The notes under the pieces were generated by a model. It was not told where the DNA came from and searched no databases. It worked only from the letters and a program-made list of their open reading frames with translations. From positions 372,001 through 436,000 of the forward strand of contig NZ_JAWRCU010000002.1 in assembly GCF_033542235.1 (NCBI RefSeq): a DNA stretch of 64,000 bases, read 5' to 3'. Below are positions 42,480 through 52,191 of this stretch, one piece after another. Source of the DNA: JAWRCU01 sp033542235 (lineage in GTDB: Bacteria; Pseudomonadota; Alphaproteobacteria; Rhizobiales; Rhizobiaceae). Within the stretch, counting starts at the first letter, position 1. Each line of letters starts with the position of its first letter. Made by a program: the position numbers and the translations under genes.

Positions 42480-43229
42480 ATGAGCGTGGCCGACAAAACC
42501 CAAAAGAAGTCGAGCGGTTTAGGCGAAACCATAAGTGTGATCGTGCAGGCGCTTCTGCTGGCGCTCGTGATCCGCACCCTCCTGTTCCAGCCCTTCTCGA
42601 TTCCTTCGGGTTCGATGCGGCCGACCTTGCTCGAAGGCGACTATCTGTTCGTCACCAAATGGGCCTATGGCTACTCGCGTCACTCGCTGCCGTTCTCGCC
42701 GCCGCTTTTTTCCGGCCGCATCTGGGGGAGCGACCCTCAGCGCGGCGATGTGGTCGTCTTCAAGTTCCCGCCCAACCCTTCGCTCGACTACATCAAGCGC
42801 GTGGTCGGTCTTCCGGGCGACCGCATCCAGATGAAAGACGGCCAACTCTTCATCAACGGGCAAGGCGTACCGCGCGAGAAGGTCGGCCAGATCAACAATC
42901 CCGATATCACCGAGGTCGACCGTCCGGTCGATGTCTATCGCGAAACGCTGCCCAATGGCGTCTCCTACGACACGCTCGACCTCACGCCGAACTCCATCGG
43001 TGACAATACGCGCGAATTCGTCGTGCCTCCCGGCCACTTTTTCATGATGGGCGACAACCGCGACAATTCGACCGACAGCCGCTTCTCGGTGGGCTTCGTT
43101 CCTGCGGAGAACCTCGTCGGGCGCGCCAACATCATCTTCTTCTCGATCGCCGACGGCGCGAGCCCGCTCGAGATTTGGAAATGGCCGAGCGAGATGCGTG
43201 CTTCGAGGCTCTTCAAATTCGTCCGCTAG
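42480..43229 (+). CDS. lepB: Signal peptidase I
   Basis: 249 residues from MSVADKTQKKSSGLGE with GAGG 5 bases ahead. A membrane segment at about 15-38 is followed by the catalytic Ser45 in SIPSGSMRPTLLEGD and Lys106 in YIKRVVGLPGDRI; box E is FMMGDNRDNSTDSR. It cleaves signal peptides in the inner membrane, facing the periplasm. Part of the acpS-lepB-rnc-era-recO run. Confidence 0.96.
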   Translation: MSVADKTQKKSSGLGETISVIVQALLLALVIRTLLFQPFSIPSGSMRPTLLEGDYLFVTKWAYGYSRHSLPFSPPLFSGRIWGSDPQRGDVVVFKFPPNPSLDYIKRVVGLPGDRIQMKDGQLFINGQGVPREKVGQINNPDITEVDRPVDVYRETLPNGVSYDTLDLTPNSIGDNTREFVVPPGHFFMMGDNRDNSTDSRFSVGFVPAENLVGRANIIFFSIADGASPLEIWKWPSEMRASRLFKFVR

Positions 43230-43246
43230 GAGAGTTCGCCGGCGCG

Positions 43247-43966
43247 ATGCCAACGAGACGTCTGAACGCCAAAGCGCTCGCAGCGGCACTCGAGACGACG
43301 GCCGGCCTGACTTTTCGCGACCCTGAACGGCTGCGCCGGGCGCTGACACATGCCAGTGCCCGCGGCAAAGACGCGGGATCCGACTACGAGCGAATGGAAT
43401 TTCTGGGCGACCGCGTGCTCGGTCTGGTGGTCGCCGAATTCCTCTACCAGACCTTCCCAGAGGCGAGCGAAGGCGAGCTGTCGCTGCGGCTGAACGGCAT
43501 GGTGAACGCGGAGACGCTCGCCGCGATCTCGGAGGAAATCGGGCTGCCCGACCTGATCACGGCAGGCAGCGAGATGCAGACGCTCGACAGCCGCAAGCGC
43601 GTCAATTTGCGCGCCGACGCGCTGGAATCGCTGATTGCCGCCATTTACCTCGAAGGCGGCATCGAGGCCGCGCGCAGTTTTATCGCCCGACACTGGTTCG
43701 CCCGGCCCATCGCTTCCGGTGTCGCCCGCCGCGATCCCAAGACCGAGCTGCAGGAGTGGTCGCATGTCGCCGGAGGCGGCGTACCTGTCTATTCGGTCGA
43801 AGGTCGCGAGGGACCGGACCATGACCCGGTCTTCACCGTGAACGTACGCGTCAACGGATTCCAGCCCGGGACCGGCGTTGGCCGGACCAAGCGGCAGGCC
43901 GAGCAGGCCGCCGCTGCTGCGGTCCTGATGCGCGAAGGCGTGTGGAAGGAAGAGGACAGCATATGA
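43247..43966 (+). CDS. rnc: Ribonuclease III
   Basis: 239 residues. The RNase III signature is YERMEFLGDRVLGLVVAE with metal ligands Glu51 and Asp55; the second pair is in LRADALESLIAAIYLEGG. A C-terminal dsRNA-binding domain starts DPKTELQEWSH and contains GVGRTKRQAEQAAAAAVL. It processes rRNA and degrades structured RNA, relevant to the many long palindromes in this genome. Overlaps era by ATGA. Confidence 0.96.
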   Translation: MPTRRLNAKALAAALETTAGLTFRDPERLRRALTHASARGKDAGSDYERMEFLGDRVLGLVVAEFLYQTFPEASEGELSLRLNGMVNAETLAAISEEIGLPDLITAGSEMQTLDSRKRVNLRADALESLIAAIYLEGGIEAARSFIARHWFARPIASGVARRDPKTELQEWSHVAGGGVPVYSVEGREGPDHDPVFTVNVRVNGFQPGTGVGRTKRQAEQAAAAAVLMREGVWKEEDSI

Positions 43967-44874
43967 GCGGCGAGGCGCAAGCTCCGAAGACGCATTCGGG
44001 CTTCGTGGCCCTGCTCGGCGCACCGAATTCCGGCAAGTCGACGCTGGTCAACCAACTCGTCGGCACCAAGGTCTCGATCGTCACCCACAAGGTGCAGACG
44101 ACGCGCTCGATCATCCGTGGCATTGCTACGCACCACAACGCGCAAATCGTCTTTCTCGACACACCGGGCATCTTCAAGCCGCGCCGCGCGCTCGACCGGG
44201 CGATGGTGACGACAGCATGGGGCGGCGCCAAGGACGCCGACATGGTGCTTGTGCTGATAGATGCCGAGCGCGGCATTCGCGAGGACGCCGAGGCGATCCT
44301 CGACAACCTCAAGGACGTTCGCCAGCCGAAGATCCTCGTCCTGAACAAGATCGATCGCGTGAAACCGGACATTCTGCTGAAGCTGACTGCCGAAGCAAAC
44401 GCCAAGGCCGATTTCACGCGCACATTCATGATCTCTGCACTGACGGGCTCCGGCTGTCCCGACCTCCTCGACCATCTCGCGGAAGCTTTGCCGGAAGGCC
44501 CCTGGTATTACCCCGACGATCAGGTTTCGGACCTGCCGATGCGCCAGCTCGCTGCCGAGATCACCCGCGAAAAGCTCTATCTGAGGCTGCATCAGGAGCT
44601 TCCCTATTCCTCGCATGTCGAGACCGAGAAATGGGAGGAACGCAGGGACGGCTCTGTGAGGATCGAGCAGGTGATCTATGTCGAGCGCGACAGCCAGAAG
44701 AAGATCGTGCTCGGCCACAAGGGCGAGACGATCCGTGCCATCGGCGAGGCAGCGCGCAAGGAGCTCGTCGATATCCTCGAGCAGAAGGTGCACCTCTTCC
44801 TGTTCGTCAAGGTGCGGGAGTGGGGCAGCGACCCTGAGCGCTATCGCGAAATGGGGCTGGAGTTTCCTCATTGA
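43963..44874 (+). CDS. era: GTPase Era
   Basis: 303 residues. G1 is LLGAPNSGKSTLVNQ, G2 around VQTTRSIIRGI, G3 FLDTPGIF and G4 LNKID. The C-terminal KH domain includes KKIVLGHKGETIRAIGEAAR. It binds 16S rRNA and helps 30S assembly. Its ATG overlaps the rnc stop, the conserved rnc-era arrangement. recO follows after 87 bp. Confidence 0.96.
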   Translation: MSGEAQAPKTHSGFVALLGAPNSGKSTLVNQLVGTKVSIVTHKVQTTRSIIRGIATHHNAQIVFLDTPGIFKPRRALDRAMVTTAWGGAKDADMVLVLIDAERGIREDAEAILDNLKDVRQPKILVLNKIDRVKPDILLKLTAEANAKADFTRTFMISALTGSGCPDLLDHLAEALPEGPWYYPDDQVSDLPMRQLAAEITREKLYLRLHQELPYSSHVETEKWEERRDGSVRIEQVIYVERDSQKKIVLGHKGETIRAIGEAARKELVDILEQKVHLFLFVKVREWGSDPERYREMGLEFPH

Positions 44875-44961
44875 GGTAGCAAATGCGCCTTGTGACAGCA
44901 GCCTGAATCCCGGTCCTGCCGGCAGCTTGACCGGGCGGGGTTCGCTGGCGCAAATGCGGGC

Positions 44962-45720
44962 ATGGAGTGGCAGGACGAAGGCATCATCCTCGGTGCCCGC
45001 AAGCATGGCGAAACCAGCGCCATTCTCGAGGTGATGACACGCGAGCATGGCCGGCATCTTGGCCTTGTGCGCGGCGGCCGCTCCCGCAAGCAGCACGCTG
45101 TTTTGCAGGCGGGCAACCGCGTGTCGCTGATCTGGCGGGCCCGGCTCGACGAGCATCTCGGTGTGTTTCAGGCGGAGCCCGTGTCGTTCAACGCGGCGCG
45201 GCTGCTTGAGAGCGCAACCGCCCTCTATGGCCTGCTGACGCTCGCGGCACATCTGCGCCTGCTCCCTGAGCGGGACCCGCATGCGGCACTCTATGAGACA
45301 CTCGGCATCGTCATCGACAATCTCGGCGACCCGCATTCGGCCGCCGAGCTTGTCGTCCGCTTCGAGTTGCTCGTGCTTGACGAGCTTGGCTTCGGCCTCG
45401 ATCTGGCGCGCTGCGCGGCGACCGGGCAAACCGACGACCTCGCCTATGTCTCGCCGAAAACCGGCCGTGCGGTCTCACGCGAAGCCGGCCAGCCATGGCG
45501 CGACAAGATGCTGCCGCTGCCGGCCTTCCTCAGGCGCGGCGAGAGCGAGGCCGCCGACCTCGCTGCGATCGAGGCGGCGTTCCGCCTCACCGGCTTCTTC
45601 CTCACGCGCCATGTCTATGAGCCGCGCGCCCTTCCGGAGCCCGAGGCGCGCGCGAGCTTCCTGACCTCGGTACGCAAGGCATTCAGCGAGAACCCGACCG
45701 CCTTGAATCCTGCCCCGTGA
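44962..45720 (+). CDS. recO: DNA repair protein RecO
   Basis: 252 residues. The N-terminal OB fold starts MEWQDEGIILGARKHGETSAI with LEVMTREHGRHLGLVRGGRSR. The middle helical part contains RFELLVLDELGFGLDLARCAATG. The Cys pattern of a full zinc motif is not retained (only one Cys is evident in that segment), as in many alphaproteobacteria. It loads RecA on SSB-coated gaps with RecR/RecF. Last gene of the core block. Confidence 0.94.
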   Translation: MEWQDEGIILGARKHGETSAILEVMTREHGRHLGLVRGGRSRKQHAVLQAGNRVSLIWRARLDEHLGVFQAEPVSFNAARLLESATALYGLLTLAAHLRLLPERDPHAALYETLGIVIDNLGDPHSAAELVVRFELLVLDELGFGLDLARCAATGQTDDLAYVSPKTGRAVSREAGQPWRDKMLPLPAFLRRGESEAADLAAIEAAFRLTGFFLTRHVYEPRALPEPEARASFLTSVRKAFSENPTALNPAP

Positions 45721-45754
45721 ACAGGCACAACCGTCGCATAAGCAGGGGAAGGCC

Positions 45755-48532
45755 ATGTTTGGGGAATTTGGGGAGCTCGTTGGCCTGGTTGCCATCGTTG
45801 CGCTGATTGCGGGCGTTCGGCGGCAGCAGCGGCGCCTGCGGGTTCTGGAAACCGACCTCAAAGGGCTGAGGACGGATTTCCTCGCCTATCGTGAAGCGGT
45901 GACCTCGAAGGCGGCTGTCGAAGTATCCGCCACACCTGAGTCGACTGCTGCTCAACAGGCGGTCAGCGAACAACCGGCCAGACCTGAACACTCCGGCGCG
46001 GCTCTGGGCGATGCGGTCGACGCGTCGCCGCCCGAGGCTAAGAAGCCAGCCGAACCTGCTATTGCTGCCGCTGCACCTGAGCGGCCAGCCGATCGGCCTG
46101 TTGCGGAAGTCGATGCGCAACGTCCTGCAGGTCCAACGGTCGAGACCGCGCTCGGCACGCGCTGGGCCGTATGGGTCGGTGGGCTCGCGCTGGCGCTCGG
46201 CGGCATCTTTCTCGTGCGCTACACAATCGAGGCCGGCATTTTCGGGCCAGAGGTGCGGCTGATCCTGGCCTCCATCCTCGGTATCGCGCTTGTCGCAGCC
46301 GGCGAAATCGTGCGCCGCACCGGCTTCCGTGTGCCGGTCGAGGGCGTCGCCAACGCTCACGTCCCTGGCATATTGACGGCGGCCGGCGCATTCACCTTGT
46401 TCGGCGCCGTCTATGCCGCGCACGGCATCTATGGCTTCATCGGGCCGACGGCCGCCTTCCTCCTGCTCGGAATGATCGGCATCGCGACCATCGTGGCGTC
46501 GCTGATCCATGGTCAGGCACTGGCCGGCGTCGGCGTGGTCGGCTCCTACCTTACGCCGGTGCTGGTCTCCACGCAGGCCCCCAACCACTGGGCGCTGTTT
46601 GGCTTCGTGGCGATCGTACTTGCCGCCGCCGCCTTCATCGCCCGCCTGCGCGACTGGCTGCTATTGATGGCTGCAGCCTTTGCCGGAGCGGGTCTTTGGA
46701 CGCTAGTCTACCTCATCAGCGCATGGCCCCTCGATTTCGCGATCCTCTCGTTCATCACTGCGGTGACGCTCGTCGTCCTCGAGTTCGTCTGGCTGGGGAG
46801 GCGTCAGGGGAGCGAGGGATTCGATATTCCCTCGATCGTGCCGGCCTTCTTTGTTGCAGTGACTTCTGCCGCCCTTTTCCTCGATCCCGATATCGCGGCT
46901 GCCGGCGGCGTGACCTATGGCGCGATTTTCCTGGTCGCGATGGTGGCTGTCGCAGTCTATCGGGCCCCAGCGATTGCATTGCTTCATGCTGCCGGTACGG
47001 CGACGACAGTCGTCTACCTGCGGAGCGCGTTCTCGGGAAGTTTCAACGTCAATTTCCTCGGCGAGGAGGTGAGGCTGGAAGGCTTTCCGCTCGTCGGCGT
47101 CGGCCAGTCCGAAATCGTCTGGTCGGGCGTGGCGCTGAGCGCGGCCTTTCTCGTCGCCGGCCTGTGGAGCGCCTGGAGCCTGGCGCCGTCGGCAGCAAGG
47201 CGCGCTGCGGCATGGTCGGCGTGGGGCGTTGCGGTGCCACTCGTCGTCCTGTTCGCGACCTGGATCGCGTTTGGCAATCTCGATCGTGACGTGGCGCGAG
47301 CCCTGATCGCGTTTGCGCTGGCGGTCGCCTTCGCCCTTGCCGGTGAGGTGATCTCACGAGCCGAGTTGCCGTGGCAGACGGGCGGCCCCGCCGTCTCCGT
47401 CGCGCTGATCGGCGCGGGGATCGCCGTCCTGCTCGCGCTCCATATGGGCTTTTCATCCGGCTGGACGACGGTGCTACTCGGCGCCGCGACGGCGCTTCCG
47501 GCCTTCGCGACGCGCTATCGAAACTGGCCCGTGCTTGGCTGGCTGAGCGCAGGAGCGGTCGCCTTCCTGCTTCTCCGCTTTGCTCTCGACCCGACCATCG
47601 TTGGTGCCGCGAACCTGTCGACCACGCCTTTCCTCAATTGGCTGCTTATCGGGTACGGCGTGCCGGCCATCGGAGCCGGCTTTGCCGGCTGGCAGCTTGC
47701 CCGCACGACGAACGGCCGAGCTCGGCTTGTCATGGAGGCTGCCGCGAGCTTCTTCACGTTGATCGGAGCAGCAATGCTCGTCCGGCATGCGATGCATGGC
47801 GGCGTCATCGACGACAGCGCCATCACGCTGGCCGAGCAGGCGGTATACACGCTGATTGCGCTTGCCGGCAGCGCGATGTTGATCGCACTGGACCGCCGGG
47901 CGCCGAGCCCCGTATTGCGCTTTGGTTCGATCGCCGTGGGAATTCTCTCGGCGGCAATGATCGTCCTCCAGCATTTGCTCCTGCTCGACCCGCTCTTCAC
48001 CGACGAATCCACGGGGAAAATCCCTGTGCTCAACCTGCTGTTGCTGGCTTATCTGATGCCGGCCGCCGCTGCGGGCGGGCTGGCGCTCTTCGCACGCGGC
48101 AGGCGGCCGCGCTGGTATGTGGCGACGCTTGGGCTGATCGCGGCCATGCTTGCCTTCGCCTATGCGACGCTGTCGCTGCGCCGTTTGTTCCAGGGCGAGT
48201 TCATCGGCGCGTGGCGCGAGTTTGGCCAGCTCGAGACATACGCCTACTCGGCGCTGTGGCTGGCCCTCGGGGTCGCGCTGCTGGTCGGCGGACTTGCGTT
48301 GAGATCGCAGGTGCTGCGGCTAGCGTCGGGCGCACTGATCGTCATCGCCGTCGCCAAGGTCTTCCTGTTCGACATGTCCGAGCTCGAAGGCGTGCTGCGT
48401 GCGCTATCCTTCATCGGGCTCGGCGTGGTGCTGATCGGGATCGGCCTGTTCTATCAGCGCATGCTGCGGCTGGGCGTTGGGGCTGCTTCGAGGGAGCAAG
48501 CCGCAACGCCCGCTCCGCCCACCGCCTCCTGA
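45755..48532 (+). CDS. DUF2339 large polytopic membrane protein
   Basis: 925 residues. An N-terminal membrane segment is followed by a coiled region RQQRRLRVLETDLKGLRTDF, then a Pro/Ala-rich linker (about 50-130) and some two dozen hydrophobic helices. The DUF2339 signature ALGTRWAVWVGGLALALGGI starts the membrane domain. Function is unknown; homologs are annotated only as membrane proteins. It lies 34 bp after recO and about 90 bp before the ECF sigma gene. Confidence 0.9.
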   Translation: MFGEFGELVGLVAIVALIAGVRRQQRRLRVLETDLKGLRTDFLAYREAVTSKAAVEVSATPESTAAQQAVSEQPARPEHSGAALGDAVDASPPEAKKPAEPAIAAAAPERPADRPVAEVDAQRPAGPTVETALGTRWAVWVGGLALALGGIFLVRYTIEAGIFGPEVRLILASILGIALVAAGEIVRRTGFRVPVEGVANAHVPGILTAAGAFTLFGAVYAAHGIYGFIGPTAAFLLLGMIGIATIVASLIHGQALAGVGVVGSYLTPVLVSTQAPNHWALFGFVAIVLAAAAFIARLRDWLLLMAAAFAGAGLWTLVYLISAWPLDFAILSFITAVTLVVLEFVWLGRRQGSEGFDIPSIVPAFFVAVTSAALFLDPDIAAAGGVTYGAIFLVAMVAVAVYRAPAIALLHAAGTATTVVYLRSAFSGSFNVNFLGEEVRLEGFPLVGVGQSEIVWSGVALSAAFLVAGLWSAWSLAPSAARRAAAWSAWGVAVPLVVLFATWIAFGNLDRDVARALIAFALAVAFALAGEVISRAELPWQTGGPAVSVALIGAGIAVLLALHMGFSSGWTTVLLGAATALPAFATRYRNWPVLGWLSAGAVAFLLLRFALDPTIVGAANLSTTPFLNWLLIGYGVPAIGAGFAGWQLARTTNGRARLVMEAAASFFTLIGAAMLVRHAMHGGVIDDSAITLAEQAVYTLIALAGSAMLIALDRRAPSPVLRFGSIAVGILSAAMIVLQHLLLLDPLFTDESTGKIPVLNLLLLAYLMPAAAAGGLALFARGRRPRWYVATLGLIAAMLAFAYATLSLRRLFQGEFIGAWREFGQLETYAYSALWLALGVALLVGGLALRSQVLRLASGALIVIAVAKVFLFDMSELEGVLRALSFIGLGVVLIGIGLFYQRMLRLGVGAASREQAATPAPPTAS

Positions 48533-48621
48533 TCGGGCCTGGCCATTTCTCGATGGCGGCTTTGGGATTATTCTTGGCCGTCGAGCGTTGATGGCAGAGA
48601 GGCTCATTGGCGGCCGAGGGC

Positions 48622-49143
48622 ATGGACGACCACCGCAGGCAGGCGATCATCGAGGAGATTCCGCGGCTGCGGCGCTATGCGCGCGCGCTCGTTCGCGATC
48701 GCGACGCTGCCGATGATCTCGTGCAGGACAGCCTTGAGCGGGCACTGTCACGCATCGAGAGCTGGACGACCGGAGATTCACCGCGGCGCTGGTTGTTCAC
48801 CATCATGCACCATCTGTTCGTCGATCAGCTCCGGCGTTCCCGGCGTCACGTGCAGGCCGTTGCGCTCATGCCCGAGACGATCGATGCGGCCAGTTCGCCG
48901 CCGCCTCAGCCGGACAAGCTGGCTTCGGCCGAGGTTCTGTCCGCACTGGAGCAAATTGCCCCCGAAAGGCGGGCGGCGCTCGTGCTCGTCGCCGTCGAGG
49001 GCTTCTCATACGCCGACGCGGCAAACGTGCTCGGCATTCCGGCCGGCACACTGATGTCCAGGATCGCCAGAGGGAGAGAGGAGTTGCGATCGATCTTAGA
49101 CGATGTCTCGCGGCGCAAGATGATCAAGGTGGTCGAAAAATGA
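48622..49143 (+). CDS. ECF-family RNA polymerase sigma factor
   Basis: 173 residues from the ATG; a TTG at 48607 with AGAGAGG ahead is a real alternative. Region 2 has RYARALVRDRDAADDLVQDS and RRWLFTIMHHLFVDQLRR; region 4 has LEQIAPERRAALVLVAVEGF and AANVLGIPAGTLMSRIARGR. It is a group of small rhizobial ECFs with a membrane-bound anti-sigma encoded next, by ATGA overlap. It is not EcfG: there is no PhyR or NepR neighbour. The target promoters are unknown. Confidence 0.92.
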   Translation: MDDHRRQAIIEEIPRLRRYARALVRDRDAADDLVQDSLERALSRIESWTTGDSPRRWLFTIMHHLFVDQLRRSRRHVQAVALMPETIDAASSPPPQPDKLASAEVLSALEQIAPERRAALVLVAVEGFSYADAANVLGIPAGTLMSRIARGREELRSILDDVSRRKMIKVVEK

Positions 49144-49931
49144 CCAGACGCGAGTTTAGCATGTCCGACATCCATCTTGCGCTCGACGGTGAGCTCCCCG
49201 ATGACGATCGTGCCGAGTTCGAGCGTTGGCTCGAATCGCATCCTGATATGAAGGCGCAGAGTGCCCGCTTCGAGCGCGATGGTGCGATACTTGCGGCTGC
49301 GCTTGCCCCGATCCTCGACGAGCCGGTGCCCTCGCGCCTCACGAAGCTGGCCTCAGGCGAAGTCAAGCCACGGCGCTCTTGGACGATCTCGCTGCGCAAT
49401 GCGGCCGCCGCTGCAGTCGTCTTCGTCGCCGGCGGCATCGCCGGCTATTTCATCGCGAGCAGCGGATCGTTCAACGAAGAAGATCTCGCAGACCGGCTCG
49501 CGGAGAATGCGATCGGCGCTTACGTGACCTTTACTGCCAGCCTGCCGCATGCGGTCGATGTCGGGGCGGACGACCGGGCTTACCTCGAGGGCTGGCTGTC
49601 GAAGCGGACCGGCCTCAAGATAATCGCGCCCGATCTCGCGGCTTCTGGGTTCGAACTTCTTGGCGGGAGGATTCTTCCCTCCGGCGAGAACATCGCCGCT
49701 CTGCTCGTCTACAAGGACAAGTCGGGCAACCAGCTGTCCATCTACATGGTAGGCGAAGGCGGGGAGAAGGCGAAGGGCACCTACACGCCCGAGGAGGGCG
49801 GCCCGACTGCCATCTACTGGATGAATAAGGGCTTTGGCTGCGCTATCGTCGGTTCGCTCCCGCGGGGGCAACTCGCCGAGGTCGCCCGGAATGCGTGGCG
49901 CCAGATGGTCGAGGCGGGTGCAGTGGGTTAG
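49140..49931 (+). CDS. Membrane-anchored anti-sigma factor
   Basis: 263 residues. A short cytoplasmic ASD-like helix region (DIHLALDGELPDDDRAEFE) lacks the HXXXCXXC zinc motif. One membrane span is at about 84-106 (AAAAAVVFVAGGIAGYFIA), and the rest is periplasmic, with KRTGLKIIAPDLAASGFELL typical of this rhizobial family. It would hold the preceding sigma factor inactive until a cell-envelope signal. Start overlaps the sigma stop. Confidence 0.9.
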   Translation: MTRREFSMSDIHLALDGELPDDDRAEFERWLESHPDMKAQSARFERDGAILAAALAPILDEPVPSRLTKLASGEVKPRRSWTISLRNAAAAAVVFVAGGIAGYFIASSGSFNEEDLADRLAENAIGAYVTFTASLPHAVDVGADDRAYLEGWLSKRTGLKIIAPDLAASGFELLGGRILPSGENIAALLVYKDKSGNQLSIYMVGEGGEKAKGTYTPEEGGPTAIYWMNKGFGCAIVGSLPRGQLAEVARNAWRQMVEAGAVG

Positions 49932-50060
49932 TTCCATTCTGTCACAATTCGGCCCCAATCGAGGAGCGAAAGCGCCATTGATGTTTGCGCTGGGGTGGCG
50001 GAAGCAGAGACCTGAACTGGAATTCTCCGCAAGGGCGCAAACGAGGTTTCTCCGGTCCTC

Positions 50061-50546
50061 ATGCAAGCCAAATTCCGCGCGGCCTCTGTGGCCGACCTCG
50101 GTGCGCTTATCGACCTCGAGAACCGGTCGTTCTCGTCCGACCGGCTTTCCCCCGAATCATTGCGCCGTCTTGTTTCGTCACCGTCTGCCGCCGTGATCGC
50201 TGCAACCACCGATCGGGCGCTGGCCGGCTATGCGGTGGTGCTGTTCAGATCCGGCAGCCGCATCGCGAGGCTCTACTCGCTTGCAGTCGAGCCCGATCGG
50301 CGCGGTCTTGGCCGCGAGTTGCTCGGCGCGGCCGAGAGGGAAGCCGCATCGCGGGACTGCTCCGTGCTGCGGCTCGAAGTGCGCCAGGACAACGCCCGTG
50401 CCATCGGCCTCTATGAGCGCGCGTCCTACAGGCGATTCGGCCAGAAGCCGCATTATTATGCCGACGGCGCTACGGCGCTGCGCTTCGAGAAATCGCTCAA
50501 GCTGGACGCCGAAATCGCCGGGCGTGCCGGAACCGCCGTCGCATGA
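50061..50546 (+). CDS. GNAT-family N-acetyltransferase, partner of a RimK-like protein
   Basis: 161 residues with a complete GNAT fold: ARLYSLAVEPDRRGLGRELLGAAEREA in overlapping pieces (acetyl-CoA loop DRRGLGRELL) and LRLEVRQDNARAIGLYERA, as in RimI. It is 76 bp upstream of a RimK-type ATP-grasp gene. This GNAT plus RimK pairing is known from comparative genomics of peptide-ligase systems, sometimes with a C39-like peptidase domain fused to the GNAT; here no such domain is present. The acceptor is unknown. Confidence 0.88.
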   Translation: MQAKFRAASVADLGALIDLENRSFSSDRLSPESLRRLVSSPSAAVIAATTDRALAGYAVVLFRSGSRIARLYSLAVEPDRRGLGRELLGAAEREAASRDCSVLRLEVRQDNARAIGLYERASYRRFGQKPHYYADGATALRFEKSLKLDAEIAGRAGTAVA

Positions 50547-50622
50547 CCATCGTTGCCCTGTTCATTTGTTCGCCCGTGTCCCCTCTAACCGGCACCACTC
50601 TGCCTGAACGAGAATTGACGAC

Positions 50623-52086
50623 ATGACCTGGGTCATACTGACGGGACGGCAGAGCGATCTCGACCAGGTGGCGACACCGCACAAGATCATCACCAATCGC
50701 GATTATTTGGCGCACCCGGCATTGTTTCGCGGGCAGCGGCCGAAGGTCATCAACCTGTCGAATAATTATGGGTACCAGAGCCGCGGCTACTACGCGTCGC
50801 TGCTCGCCTCCTCGCGCGGCCATCGCGTGATCCCGACGGTCGAGACGATGATCGACCTCTCGGAACCGAAGCTCTACGAGAACGCACTGCCCGAGCTGGA
50901 GGTCGCGCTCAACAAATGCCGCAAGGATCTGGGCGGCGCCTTCCCACATCGCGTCGCGATCTATTTCGGCATCGGCCCGTCCAAGGCATGGGACCGATTT
51001 GCCAAGCTTCTGTTCGACTGGTTTCGGGCGCCGGCACTTGAGGTGACGATCCGCGACAGCGCGCAATGGGCGTCGATCCGCAAGATCGGCTTCCTGCCGC
51101 TCGCGCGCATGACGGCCGATGAGAAGACGCGCTTCCTCGCTTGCATGGAAACATATACCGGCCGCGAATGGCGCGATTCCAAGACCAGGACGCCAGCCCG
51201 CTACAGCTTTGCGACGCTGGTTGATCCGCACGAGCAGCTGCCCCCCTCTGACATCCAGTCGCTGCGCTACTGGGCCAAGATCGCCGAAAAAATGGGCGTC
51301 GAGGTCGAGCCGATCACCAGGAAGGATCTGGCGAAGCTCGCCAACTACGATGCGCTTTTCATCCGCGAGACGACGTCGATTTCCAATCACACCTATCGCT
51401 TCGCCCGCCGCGCCCAGCAGGAGGGCATGCCGGTGATCGACGACCCGCTGTCGATGATCCGCTGCACCAACAAGGTCTATCTGACCGAGTTGATGAGCTT
51501 CAACAAGGTGCCTATGCCACCGACGGTGATGATCGCCAGCGCTGCCGATCTGGAGGTCGCCGCACAGGTGCTGGGTTTTCCGCTAGTGCTCAAAATCCCG
51601 GACAGTGCGTTCTCGCGCGGCGTCAAGAAGGCCAACAGTCCTGAGGAACTGAAGTCCCTCGCAGAGGGATGGCTGGAAGATTCCGACCTGCTGATCGCCC
51701 AGAAATTCATCCCGACCGAATATGACTGGCGTGTGGGGGTGCTCGGCGGCCAACCGCTCTTTGCCGTGCACTACCTGATGGCCAAGAAGCACTGGCAGAT
51801 CGTCAACCACAAGGCCAACGGCAAGCCCGACCAAGGCGGCATCAAGACCTTCACCCTCAAGGAGGCGCCGTCTCATGTGGTGGAGACCGCCGTGCGTGCC
51901 GCGAGATGTATCGGCGACGGGCTCTACGGAGTCGATCTCAAGGAGACCAAGGACGGCGTCTTCCTCATAGAGATCAACGACAATCCGAACCTCGACCATG
52001 GCTGCGAAGATTCCGGCGAAAAGGACGAGGTGTGGGTGAAGCTGACCCAGTGGTTTTTGGACAGGCTTGAGCGGCAGGGGCGGTAA
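50623..52086 (+). CDS. RimK-like ATP-grasp ligase with RLAN N-terminal domain
   Basis: 487 residues. The N-terminal part (VILTGRQSDLDQVATPHKII, NLSNNYGYQSRGYYASLLAS) matches the RimK-like ATP-grasp N-terminal domain. The C-terminal ATP-grasp has FPLVLKIPDSAFSRGVKKAN, LIAQKFIPTEYDWRVGVLGG and IEINDNPNLDHGCED with the Mg ligands. Family members join amino acids or peptides through acyl phosphates, as RimK adds Glu to ribosomal protein S6. With the upstream GNAT it forms a putative peptide-modifying system whose product is not known. Confidence 0.9.
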   Translation: MTWVILTGRQSDLDQVATPHKIITNRDYLAHPALFRGQRPKVINLSNNYGYQSRGYYASLLASSRGHRVIPTVETMIDLSEPKLYENALPELEVALNKCRKDLGGAFPHRVAIYFGIGPSKAWDRFAKLLFDWFRAPALEVTIRDSAQWASIRKIGFLPLARMTADEKTRFLACMETYTGREWRDSKTRTPARYSFATLVDPHEQLPPSDIQSLRYWAKIAEKMGVEVEPITRKDLAKLANYDALFIRETTSISNHTYRFARRAQQEGMPVIDDPLSMIRCTNKVYLTELMSFNKVPMPPTVMIASAADLEVAAQVLGFPLVLKIPDSAFSRGVKKANSPEELKSLAEGWLEDSDLLIAQKFIPTEYDWRVGVLGGQPLFAVHYLMAKKHWQIVNHKANGKPDQGGIKTFTLKEAPSHVVETAVRAARCIGDGLYGVDLKETKDGVFLIEINDNPNLDHGCEDSGEKDEVWVKLTQWFLDRLERQGR

Positions 52087-52114
52087 GCTACGAAGGATCG
52101 CCTGTGTACTGCCA

Positions 52115-52164
52115 GATATCTGAACTGATGTGCTAGACGTCATTGTCGATAGCTGATATCTGAA
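52115..52164. promoter_or_regulatory. Paired GATATCTGAA direct repeats upstream of the XRE gene
   Basis: GATATCTGAA occurs at 52115-52124 and again at 52155-52164, 40 bp apart, close to four helical turns. Both are in the 105-bp gap between the RimK-like gene and the XRE regulator. Same-face direct repeats are plausible operator half-sites for autoregulation. Confidence 0.4.
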
Positions 52165-52191
52165 TAGTAGGATTTCAGGCGGGATCGTTGA

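Noticed and set aside
43789..45429. A 546-codon minus-strand open frame
   Set aside because: It spans the antisense of rnc, era and recO, three confident genes.
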